Origin: Nitrospiraceae bacterium
GTDB lineage: Bacteria > Nitrospirota > Nitrospiria > Nitrospirales > Nitrospiraceae
Direction of reading: 5' to 3'
Length of the DNA: 6,346 nt
Assembly (NCBI GenBank): GCA_025934615.1
Contig: JAICXS010000121.1
Coordinates: 1 to 6,346, forward strand
Under the pieces are notes generated by a model that was not told the origin of the DNA, ran no database searches, and worked only from the letters and a program-made list of their open reading frames with translations. The position numbers were made by a program, and so were the translations under genes. Shown here piece after piece: positions 1 to 5,580 of this stretch (position 1 is the stretch's first letter; each line of letters opens with the position of its first letter).

Positions 1-1
1 A

Positions 2-268
2 GAAGAGATCGGCTACCGAGCGAAACACTTGGATAAGATTGCCACGTTCTTCACAGCCCCTGGATTCACAGACGAAGTGATGCATTTATATGTCGCGCGG
101 GATCTTGTGCCCGGCGCGCAGGCCTTGGACAGCGATGAGGTGTTGGAGATTGTCGAGATGCCGCTGGAGAAGGCGATGGCCCATATTCGGGACGGAACGA
201 TTCGTGATGCCAAGACCATCATTGGTCTGCAGTCAATCTACCTGCAGCGAACAGAATCCGGAATCTAA
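2..268 (+). CDS. Nudix hydrolase, ADP-ribose pyrophosphatase type (C-terminal part)
   Basis: This is the last 88 codons of a gene that begins before the window; the frame is open from base 2 and ends at TAA 266-268. The first visible residues, EEIGY, match the tail of the Nudix box (the EExGU part of GX5EX7REUXEEXGU), so the glycine and the RE pair should lie just upstream. The following stretch with APGFTDE and HLYVARDL is typical of ADP-ribose pyrophosphatases, which hydrolyse ADP-ribose to AMP and ribose 5-phosphate using Mg2+ in the cytoplasm. The C-terminal helix with the ...IRDAKTIIGL pattern also fits that subfamily. The gene is convergent with znuB across 114 bp. Nudix membership is well supported; the exact substrate is family inference because the N-terminal dimerisation part cannot be seen. 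Confidence 0.85.
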   Translation, partial: EEIGYRAKHLDKIATFFTAPGFTDEVMHLYVARDLVPGAQALDSDEVLEIVEMPLEKAMAHIRDGTIRDAKTIIGLQSIYLQRTESGI

Positions 269-324
269 CTCGAACCGCCCCCCGCTTGATCTCTCGAAAG
301 CTTTGTGAGCCATGTGCAGATTGA

Positions 325-377
325 GACGCACAGACCGCTCGATCGCTACGGGCTTGTGGCCACAAACTAGGTGCGTC
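325..377. terminator. Inverted repeat between convergent genes, weak terminator candidate
   Basis: Seven-base arms GACGCAC (325-331) and GTGCGTC (371-377) are perfect complements and enclose 39 bases. Inside the loop is a perfect 12-bp palindrome, TTGTGGCCACAA (354-365). The position between the Nudix stop and the znuB stop suits a bidirectional terminator. No T-run follows either arm, so it is not a standard intrinsic terminator, and the repeat could be chance. Confidence 0.25.
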
Positions 378-382
378 GCTAC

Positions 383-1201
383 TTAAGCGACAATCCGTCG
401 AAGGCGTTTCGGTGAGAACAGCACAGACCCAAAAAAGACGGCTGTCGCCAGAAGGACAATCGCAGGTCCGGTCGGCACATCCCACGCATACGATAGGAGA
501 ACACCCCCGACGGCGGAGGTCGTGCCGATTACGGCAGCATAGGCCGTCATGTGACGGAGACTGTGAGTCAATTGATACGCAGTTGAGGCGGGAATCAGGA
601 CCATGGCGAAGACGAGGATTGCCCCGACCGTCTTTAATGAGACCACCATGGTCAAGGCAATGAGCGTGAGCAACAGGTAATACATGCGCCGCGCCGGAAC
701 ACCGGAGGCTTCGGCCATCTCCTGATCGAAGGCAATGAAGTATAGCTCTTTGGAAAACAGGACGATGAGCCCAAGAACAAGCACGCTCAAGACCAGAATG
801 ATGTGCAGCTCTTCGGACGTGACCGATAAGACGCTTCCAAACAAGTACCCGTAAACTTCCGCATTGTACGTCTTCATCAATCCGATAAAGAGGATGGCCA
901 GCGCCATCGTGGCGGTGTAGAGAATTCCGATCGACACATCCAGCTTCATGCGGCCTTGCTCTTCCATGACGCCGGTCACCCAGACGGTCGCGAGACCGAA
1001 GAGAATGGCCAATGGCAACGGGGGGAAACCGATCAAATAGGCCAACGCCACGCCGGCGAACGCCGCATGGGCCGTGCCGGCTCCGACAAACGCCAACCCG
1101 CGAAGCACGACAAAGACGCCGATTACGGAACACAGCGCTCCGACGAGCGCTGCCGCTAGGAGAGAGCGCTGCATGAAGTCATAGGAGAGAAGCTCTAACA
1201 T
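383..1201 (-). CDS. znuB: ZnuB-type zinc/manganese ABC transporter permease
   Basis: A 272-residue polytopic inner-membrane protein of the ABC-3 metal permease family, which forms the channel through which the ion delivered by ZnuA crosses the membrane, driven by ZnuC. The length is normal for the family. The start MLELLSYDFMQ is the usual family N-terminus. Recognisable segments are VFVVLRGLAFVG (29-40), AHAAFAGVAL (44-53), FDQEMAEASG (158-167), the highly conserved GAILVFAMVLIPAS region (193-206) and DVPTGPAIVL (241-250), with roughly seven to eight hydrophobic helices between them. No Shine-Dalgarno sequence stands before the ATG; the upstream bases are ...AGCTTTATTGTC. It is the last gene of znuA-znuC-znuB, and its 71-bp separation from znuC is much wider than the 9-bp znuA-znuC gap. 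The family also includes manganese permeases; zinc is preferred because of the ZnuA ligands. Confidence 0.93.
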   Translation of the reverse strand: MLELLSYDFMQRSLLAAALVGALCSVIGVFVVLRGLAFVGAGTAHAAFAGVALAYLIGFPPLPLAILFGLATVWVTGVMEEQGRMKLDVSIGILYTATMALAILFIGLMKTYNAEVYGYLFGSVLSVTSEELHIILVLSVLVLGLIVLFSKELYFIAFDQEMAEASGVPARRMYYLLLTLIALTMVVSLKTVGAILVFAMVLIPASTAYQLTHSLRHMTAYAAVIGTTSAVGGVLLSYAWDVPTGPAIVLLATAVFFGSVLFSPKRLRRIVA

Positions 1202-1209
1202 GACAATAA

Positions 1210-1233
1210 AGCTGTCAGCGATCAGCCGTCAGC
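1210..1233. repeat. Period-7 short tandem repeat between znuC and znuB
   Basis: After AGC (1210-1212) come three consecutive heptamers, TGTCAGC (1213-1219), GATCAGC (1220-1226) and CGTCAGC (1227-1233), sharing the core NNTCAGC. Read on the coding strand this is GCTGACG-GCTGATC-GCTGACA-GCT, ending about 9 bases before the znuB start codon. Similar GCTGAnn strings are known to me as dispersed intergenic repeats in assorted bacteria, but I cannot check the family here. Confidence 0.6.
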
Positions 1234-1256
1234 TCCCAGTTTCCGTCCACAGCTGA
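1229..1256. repeat. Inverted repeat in the znuC-znuB spacer
   Basis: TCAGCT (1229-1234) and AGCTGA (1251-1256) are perfect 6-base inverted arms around a 16-base loop; the left arm overlaps the last heptamer of the period-7 repeat. In the znuCB transcript this could form a small hairpin between the two genes, perhaps affecting mRNA stability or the relative expression of znuB. No T-run follows, so it is not a clear terminator. Confidence 0.35.
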
Positions 1257-1272
1257 AAAACCGGCGGCTCTC

Positions 1273-2061
1273 TTATCCATGGTAGTGATAATCTTCCACG
1301 ATAACCACGTCTTTGTCCGTGATGATGAGATCCTTGCCGTACACCTGACTTAAAATGTCCGGCTTGAGCACATCCGCAGGCAGCCCCGCCGCGTACACCT
1401 TCGTTTTGAGCAGGACCAGCCGATCGACATGCAAGCGAATCATGTTGATGTCGTGGGTAATCAAGACGATCGTCAGGCCCAGATCCTGGTGTAACCGCTT
1501 GATGAGGTCCAGCACACTATGCTGCGTAACTATATCGATGCCGGTCGTCGGTTCATCCAGCAACAACACTTGCGGTTGTTGAGCCAACGCGCGCGCGATA
1601 AAGACGCGCTGCTGCTGCCCGCCCGACAAGTGCCCCAGCGCGTCGTGCCGATGGTCGAGCATCCCGACATGGGAGAGCGCCGCCAGGGCGATGTCTCGAT
1701 CGGCCGGTCCCGGACGTTTCAACAACCCAAGCACGCCATACCGTCCCATCATGACGGTTTCCAGCACGGTAATGGGAAAATTGCGATCGATCGTGCCCTT
1801 TTGGGGAAGATAGCCGATTTTCGCGCGATGATGGCATTGGAGCTTCTCGCACGCGCAATCGAAGATCTGCAGCGTGCCTGCGAGAGGTCGCATGAGTCCT
1901 AAGATGGCCTTGCAGAGCGTCGTCTTGCCGGACCCGTTCGGGCCGATGACCCCGACGAACTCTCCGCTGGTAATTTCCAGCGTGACGTCTTGGAGGGCGA
2001 CCACACCCGGAAATCCGAAAGTGGCATGTTCGAAACGGACGATCGAATGCGAATGCGCCAT
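1273..2061 (-). CDS. znuC: ZnuC-type zinc ABC transporter ATPase
   Basis: A 262-residue cytoplasmic ATPase that pairs with ZnuB and hydrolyses ATP to drive metal import. All nucleotide-binding motifs are intact: Walker A GPNGSGKTT (40-48), Q-loop glutamine in YLPQ (Q87), signature LSGGQQQR (145-152), Walker B VLLLDE (165-170) followed by the PTTGID D-loop, and the H-loop histidine in ITHD (H203). The MGRYG segment (105-109) and overall length are typical of the zinc/manganese branch. Unusual features are a Cys/His cluster at residues 69-78 (C69, C71, C76, H77, H78) just before the Q-loop and a C-terminal tail ending in HYHG. The start lies 9 bp after the znuA stop, indicating one transcript; no good ribosome-binding site is visible, so translation may be coupled to znuA. 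Zinc rather than manganese is inferred from ZnuA. Confidence 0.94.
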   Translation of the reverse strand: MAHSHSIVRFEHATFGFPGVVALQDVTLEITSGEFVGVIGPNGSGKTTLCKAILGLMRPLAGTLQIFDCACEKLQCHHRAKIGYLPQKGTIDRNFPITVLETVMMGRYGVLGLLKRPGPADRDIALAALSHVGMLDHRHDALGHLSGGQQQRVFIARALAQQPQVLLLDEPTTGIDIVTQHSVLDLIKRLHQDLGLTIVLITHDINMIRLHVDRLVLLKTKVYAAGLPADVLKPDILSQVYGKDLIITDKDVVIVEDYHYHG

Positions 2062-2070
2062 AGGAAGCCG

Positions 2071-3006
2071 TTACGAGAGGGCGTTGGCGAGCTGCATGAC
2101 GTTGTATCGGAGCAGGTTCAAATAGGTTTCAGTCCCCGGCATGGCGCCTGGCAAGGCACTGAGCACCACAATTCGCGCCCCGGTTTCACGAGCCAAGACC
2201 TCCGGAATCTTTTGGTTCATCTGCGGCTCCGACACGATTACGCGAATGCCTTCTTTACGAATCCTGCGAATCAATTCCTGTAAATGATGCGCGGACGGCT
2301 CGGAGCCGGCCTGTGTGACGATCTCATCGATGATGCGGAAACCGAATCGGCGTGCAAAATAAGGCCATGCGGGATGATAGACCAGAATGCGGCGGTCTGC
2401 GACCGTCTTGAGCCGTTCCGCCAGATCTTTCTGCAGGTGATCGAGCTGTCGCAAATAGGTGGCTTGATTGTCCCGATACTCAGCGGCATGCGAAGGGTCG
2501 ACTTTGATCAAGGCCTCCGTGATATGACGCATCATGATTTTGGCATTTTCAGGGTCCAGCCAGATGTGGGGATTCCCATCATGCCCAGCGTCCGTGGCTC
2601 CTTCAGGGACGTCGTCTCGGCTCTGATCTCGAATGAGCGCGATGCCTTTGGACGTGGTGATGACCCGTAGTGATGCGCTGCCGGCATTTTTGACTAGGGC
2701 CGAGACCCACACCTCAAGCCCGAGGCCGATCTCTACTAAGAGTTGCGCTTTGCGCACGGCAATGATATCGCTCGGCCGCGGCGAATACGTATGTTCGCTT
2801 TCCAGACCGGACAACAAGGACATCACCTGCACATGAGACCCGCCAATCTGTTGCACGAAATCTTTGAGTACGGGGATCGTGACGACAATGTGAATCGGTT
2901 CGGAGAACTTCTCCGTTTCAGCGGATTGCGCAAAATTCGGGAGCAGTAAAGGCCCTACGCCAACGGCCCAGAGAGCCAAGATACACATGAAAGACCGAAC
3001 GCGCAT
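2071..3006 (-). CDS. znuA: ZnuA-type periplasmic zinc-binding protein
   Basis: A 311-residue substrate-binding protein of the TroA/cluster A-I family that captures Zn(II) in the periplasm and hands it to ZnuB. An export signal occupies about residues 1-29 (basic MRVR, hydrophobic core, likely cleavage near AQSA); Cys8 is not in a lipobox, so a soluble protein is expected. Metal-site residues visible are E71-H72 in EHTYSPRPSD, H147 in NPHIWLDP and H211 in YHPAWPYFARRFG. A histidine at the third position, with glutamate before the first, follows the zinc-type E. coli ZnuA pattern rather than the manganese type, which has glutamate there. SEPQ (259-262) is the usual family segment. Two oddities: the His-rich loop before H147 is nearly absent, and the C-terminal acidic ligand position (often DPL) reads SAL (283-285). 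It is first in the operon and divergent from anmK. No Shine-Dalgarno is evident; M7 is an alternative start but would shorten the signal. Confidence 0.92.
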   Translation of the reverse strand: MRVRSFMCILALWAVGVGPLLLPNFAQSAETEKFSEPIHIVVTIPVLKDFVQQIGGSHVQVMSLLSGLESEHTYSPRPSDIIAVRKAQLLVEIGLGLEVWVSALVKNAGSASLRVITTSKGIALIRDQSRDDVPEGATDAGHDGNPHIWLDPENAKIMMRHITEALIKVDPSHAAEYRDNQATYLRQLDHLQKDLAERLKTVADRRILVYHPAWPYFARRFGFRIIDEIVTQAGSEPSAHHLQELIRRIRKEGIRVIVSEPQMNQKIPEVLARETGARIVVLSALPGAMPGTETYLNLLRYNVMQLANALS

Positions 3007-3080
3007 GGGGCGGGACCGTAGCAGACGATTTGGGCAAAGTCAAAGGAGGAGGTGGCAGGGACGTTCGAGCGTCCTCTTGC

Positions 3081-3099
3081 TCGCGCATCATGCACGCGA
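3081..3099. promoter_or_regulatory. Interrupted palindrome upstream of znuA, possible operator
   Basis: TCGCG (3081-3085) and CGCGA (3095-3099) are perfect inverted arms in a 19-bp unit, the length of many Fur-family operators. A second palindrome, GCAT-C-ATGC (3085-3093), sits inside it, offset by one base. It lies 75-93 bp upstream of the znuA start. The bases do not match known Zur boxes that I recall, so assigning a zinc repressor here is speculative. Confidence 0.2.
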
Positions 3100-3230
3100 A
3101 GACGATGCTCGATGAAACGCGCGCAGTAGAGGGCCCGAATGCCCGCCGGGAAGGAGAGAATGAAGAGAAAAAGTTCAGCGGCAACGTATGGGAGATTCAC
3201 GGTGAACGATCCATAGAGAACGCACTAGGC

Positions 3231-3259
3231 TTGACCCGTACGGTGTATTCGGTTAGCGT
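3231..3259 (+). promoter_or_regulatory. Possible sigma-70-like promoter for anmK
   Basis: TTGACC (3231-3236) is a near-consensus -35 hexamer (5 of 6). A 17-base spacer leads to TAGCGT (3254-3259), a poor -10 (3 of 6). The spacer start overlaps the palindrome CCGTACGG (3236-3243). Transcription would begin near 3266, giving a leader of about 38 bases if anmK starts at 3304 but almost none if it starts at 3271. The weak -10 keeps this tentative. Confidence 0.25.
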
Positions 3260-3303
3260 AGCCGCGCTTTATGAAAAAGATGCGCACCTCGATCGGTAAG
3301 GGC

Positions 3304-4461
3304 ATGAATGTCATCGGGCTGATGTCAGGCACGTCGGCTGATGGCGTGGATGCCGCATTAGTCCGAATCAGCGGCCAGCGCGATGCCCTCAAGGTGACGC
3401 CACTTGCGTTTTCCGCGCTGCCGTATCCCCGGGGACTGCAACCGCGCATAGTTTCCGCTGCCGTGGAAGGGTCGGTGGCCGAGATCTGTCACCTCAATGC
3501 CGTTCTTGGCGAATGGTTCAGCCGGGCCGCGCTTCGCGTCATCGCGCAGGCCGGATTACAACCGGCGCACGTCCATTTCATCGGCTCTCACGGCCAGACG
3601 ATTCATCACCTGCCGACACCTAGGCGAGAATATGGCCTAGGGCGCATTCGGTCCACGCTGCAAATCGCCGAATCTGCAATTATTGCGGAGCGCACGGGGA
3701 TTACGACCGTCGCGAATTTTCGGCCACGCGATATGGCGGTCGGCGGTGAGGGAGCTCCACTGGCTCCCTATGCCCATTATATGTTACTCCGCGACTCACG
3801 CCGATCTCGCCTCATCGTCAATCTTGGCGGAATCGGCAACGTCACGTACCTTCCAGCCGGAAAAGGGCTGGACTCTGTCCAGGCTTTCGATACGGGTCCT
3901 GGCAATATGGTGTTGGATGGCCTGATGCAGCATGTCTCCGGCGGACGACTCTCAATGGACCGTCACGGCCGGCTGGCGGGCAAGGGGACTGTGAATTTGA
4001 AACTGCTCAACACCATGTTGGCGCATCCCTTTCTTCGCAAGCGACCGCCCAAATCTACAGGACGAGAAGTGTTCGGTGGAGCGTTCCTGGCTCGGATCCT
4101 GACCGCAGCACAGGGTCGGATTCGACCTGAAGATCTGCTGGCTACCGCTTCCCTTTACACCGCGGTGTCGGTTGGTCTGGCGAGGCGATGGTTGTCCGGT
4201 CCCGTCGAGGAGGTGATCGTCGCAGGCGGGGGGGCTCATAACCGTACGGTGATGGCCGATCTCGCCGCCGTCTTCGATCCAATACCCATCGCCCGATTGG
4301 ATGACTTTGGATGGGATAGTCGCGCGTTCGAGGCGATTGCCTTTGCGCTCTTCGCCTATCAAACGATGCACGGCCAGTGCACAAATGTCCCGTCCGTCAC
4401 CGGCGCGTCGTCCCCTGTCGTGCTGGGGCACATCACGCCCGGACACGACCGTCGACCATGA
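3304..4461 (+). CDS. anmK: Anhydro-N-acetylmuramic acid kinase AnmK
   Basis: A 385-residue cytoplasmic kinase that uses ATP and water to open 1,6-anhydro-MurNAc and form MurNAc 6-phosphate, the substrate of the MurQ etherase in peptidoglycan recycling. Motifs in order: GLMSGTSADGVDAAL phosphate loop (5-19), GSHGQTIHHLP (94-104), RPRDMAVGGEGAP (140-152) with presumed catalytic Asp143, NLGGIGNV (173-180), DTGPGN (196-201), TGREVFGG (252-259), VAGGGAHN (306-313), EAIAFAL (343-349) and the terminal TGASSPVVLG segment (366-375). All are intact and the length is close to the family norm. I chose ATG 3304 because family members start a few residues before IGLMSGTS and GGTAAGGG lies just upstream, though very close. 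ATGs at 3271 and 3280 are in frame and would add 11 or 8 residues, but have no ribosome-binding site. The stop overlaps the next gene as ATGA. No murQ is visible nearby. Confidence 0.94.
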   Translation: MNVIGLMSGTSADGVDAALVRISGQRDALKVTPLAFSALPYPRGLQPRIVSAAVEGSVAEICHLNAVLGEWFSRAALRVIAQAGLQPAHVHFIGSHGQTIHHLPTPRREYGLGRIRSTLQIAESAIIAERTGITTVANFRPRDMAVGGEGAPLAPYAHYMLLRDSRRSRLIVNLGGIGNVTYLPAGKGLDSVQAFDTGPGNMVLDGLMQHVSGGRLSMDRHGRLAGKGTVNLKLLNTMLAHPFLRKRPPKSTGREVFGGAFLARILTAAQGRIRPEDLLATASLYTAVSVGLARRWLSGPVEEVIVAGGGAHNRTVMADLAAVFDPIPIARLDDFGWDSRAFEAIAFALFAYQTMHGQCTNVPSVTGASSPVVLGHITPGHDRRP

Positions 4462-5015
4462 CTACGGACACACTCGTCACGTTCGTCAGCGATAACATGG
4501 CGCCCATCTCCCTAGCGTTAGGGGGGCTGCTTGTCGTGCTGTTGCTCTGGTGGGCGACGATGTTGCTGACAGGACTATCGGGGCGTAAAGCCGAACGCCG
4601 CACCTCCCTGCCGCCGGGCCTCGAACTGTCGGCGCAACCCTTCATGACCAAAGCGGAGGCCGCCTTCTACAACGTGCTGCGCCTCACTGTGCAGGACGAA
4701 TACCTGCTATTTGCCCAAGTGCCGCTGTGGTGCCTGGTGAACGTCGACGCCGTCCGCCCAAAACTGCGCCTCGACTTCCTTGGGCAGATCGCCTTAAAGC
4801 GCCTGGACTTTGTCCTCGTTCATCCCGGCACATTGACGGTGGCGAAGGTGATCGAAATGGAAGAAGATCCGCCGTCCACTCAGCGTCAAGCGCGCAATCA
4901 ATTGGTAGAAGACACGCTCAAAGTGGTGGGTATCGACGTCGTGCGGCTGACGCTGAACCGAATCTATACGATTCCCGATTTAGCAGCGGCCTTGGATATT
5001 GAGCCTGCTGAATAA
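4458..5015 (+). CDS. Membrane-anchored DUF2726-like protein
   Basis: A 185-residue protein of unknown function. Residues 1-13 are followed by one strongly hydrophobic segment (about 14-38, with LGGLLVVLLLWW), then a basic linker (RKAERR) and a soluble domain from about residue 60. That domain resembles DUF2726: TKAEAAFYNVL (64-74), LFAQVPL (84-90), a KRLDFVLV strand (114-121) and VIEMEED (131-137). DUF2726 is regarded as related to the PD-(D/E)XK nuclease fold, and Lys114, Asp117 and Glu133 occupy suitable positions, but the usual ELDD-x-SH stretch is here EMEEDPPS, so catalysis is doubtful. The ATG at 4458 overlaps the anmK stop (ATGA), implying translational coupling. An upstream in-frame ATG at 4377 would lie within anmK and add an Arg/His-rich shadow, so I rejected it. 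Assignment of the domain is from memory of the family; the substrate and role are unknown. Confidence 0.75.
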   Translation: MTTDTLVTFVSDNMAPISLALGGLLVVLLLWWATMLLTGLSGRKAERRTSLPPGLELSAQPFMTKAEAAFYNVLRLTVQDEYLLFAQVPLWCLVNVDAVRPKLRLDFLGQIALKRLDFVLVHPGTLTVAKVIEMEEDPPSTQRQARNQLVEDTLKVVGIDVVRLTLNRIYTIPDLAAALDIEPAE

Positions 5016-5082
5016 GGAGAAAGGGAAGAGCGGGCTAGGGGTATGCCGCGGCTTCCGAGCCCCTTATCATTTTTCCCTCTCC
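5016..5082. terminator. Composite hairpin between convergent genes, probable bidirectional terminator
   Basis: Immediately after the stop of the DUF2726-like gene, GGAGA (5016-5020) plus GGGAA (5023-5027) can pair with TTCCC (5073-5077) plus TCTCC (5078-5082), giving 10 pairs around a two-base AA bulge. Inside are two alternative smaller stems: AGGGG/CCCCT (5037-5041/5060-5064) and GGCT-TCCG-AGCC (5050-5061), the latter followed after eight bases by TTTTT (5070-5074). The location between converging genes and the T-run fit transcription termination in the plus direction. The competing folds and modest inner stems limit confidence. Confidence 0.45.
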
Positions 5083-5115
5083 CCTATTCTTTATCTCTCC
5101 CTCTCCCTACTCTCG
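5070..5115. repeat. Polypyrimidine tract with a 10-bp direct repeat
   Basis: This stretch is almost entirely C and T on the plus strand, broken by a few A residues. TCCCTCTCCC occurs twice, at 5074-5083 and 5098-5107, with starts 24 bases apart; the second copy runs into the stop codon of the TPR gene. Either copy could pair with the GGAGA...GGGAA segment at 5016-5027, so two mutually exclusive long stems are possible. Confidence 0.5.
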
Positions 5116-5547
5116 GAGCGCTTTCTTGGCGGCTTCGGCCTCCGGCGATCGAGGGAACTGGACGACCACCCGCTCGAATAAAATCCGGGCTTCATTTTTC
5201 ATTCGCAACTTGTCATAGGCCATGGCCTTCTTCAGCGTAGCGGACGCCACCTTCTGACTATGAGGATAACGCGTGATGACCTGTTCAAATGAAATCACGG
5301 CATCCTGAAATCGACCGAGACGGTACTCACATTCGCCGACCCAATAGAGCGCGCTCGACGCGAGCGGGCTCCGTCCGTGTAATTCCAAGAACAACCGAAA
5401 TCCAGCCAGTGCGGCCTCATAGTCCTTGTGGTGGAATTCCTCCATGACCCGATCGTAGAATCGCTTCGGCGCATCCGATGGCGTGGCGGCGAATGCCGGA
5501 GAGACCGCAAGGGACGCAAGCAAAACCCAGAGGAGGAATAATCGCAT
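5107..5547 (-). CDS. Secreted TPR protein resembling the CpoB/YbgF C-terminal domain
   Basis: A 146-residue exported protein. Residues 1-20 form a signal peptide (MRLFLLWVLL, cleavage likely after AFA). The rest is three tetratricopeptide-type helix pairs at about 26-59, 63-96 and 100-133, with pattern residues such as YEAALAGFRLFL, ALYWVGECEYRLGRF, AVISFEQVITRYP and EARILFERVVVQFP. This matches the repeat domain of CpoB (YbgF), a periplasmic protein that links Tol-Pal to cell-wall synthesis. The usual CpoB is about 250-300 residues and has an N-terminal coiled coil for trimerisation; that part is missing, and no tol or pal gene is visible, so a CpoB role is not established. It may be a small periplasmic scaffold protein. 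It lies 33 bp downstream of corA on the same strand and could share its transcript; a lone TACAAT hexamer (5558-5553) lies too close to the ATG to be persuasive as a promoter. Confidence 0.82.
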   Translation of the reverse strand: MRLFLLWVLLASLAVSPAFAATPSDAPKRFYDRVMEEFHHKDYEAALAGFRLFLELHGRSPLASSALYWVGECEYRLGRFQDAVISFEQVITRYPHSQKVASATLKKAMAYDKLRMKNEARILFERVVVQFPRSPEAEAAKKALRE

Positions 5548-5580
5548 GGTCTATTGTAACAAAGCGAAGACCGGCATCGG

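Larger units (their letters stand above)
3007..3303. other. Divergent intergenic region between znuA and anmK
   Basis: About 297 bp between the outward-facing znuA and anmK starts hold no gene I can support. It should contain both promoters. I see no AT-rich Zur or Fur box of the enteric type. It does contain a GC-rich interrupted palindrome at 3081-3099, a small inverted repeat GGACG/CGTCC (3059-3063/3070-3074), a purine-rich run around 3150-3177 and a promoter-like hexamer pair facing anmK. Confidence 0.5.

Noticed and set aside
354..365. Perfect 12-bp palindrome TTGTGGCCACAA as a standalone regulatory operator
   Set aside because: It lies between two converging 3' ends, far from any start codon, so an operator role is unlikely; it is recorded as part of the terminator candidate instead.
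219..1133. Long minus-strand open frame overlapping znuB in another frame
   Set aside because: Its composition is rich in Arg, His, Ser and Cys with no recognisable domain, while the overlapping znuB frame matches a known permease family throughout.
3030..3299. Plus-strand open frame of 89 codons in the znuA-anmK intergenic region, with AAAGGAGGAGG (3042-3052) nearby
   Set aside because: The perfect ribosome-binding-like string lies after the first ATG (3030) and 37 bases before the next (3090), too far to act; the product is a charged, low-complexity sequence that overlaps the anmK upstream region.
3952..4446. Minus-strand open frame opposite the 3' half of anmK
   Set aside because: It is antisense to intact, conserved AnmK motifs, has no ribosome-binding site or recognisable motif, and looks like a GC-driven shadow.
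4377..4457. Upstream ATG that would extend the DUF2726-like protein by 27 residues
   Set aside because: The extension lies inside the conserved anmK 3' end and is Arg/His-rich; the ATG at 4458 gives a standard ATGA overlap and a sensible membrane-anchor N-terminus.
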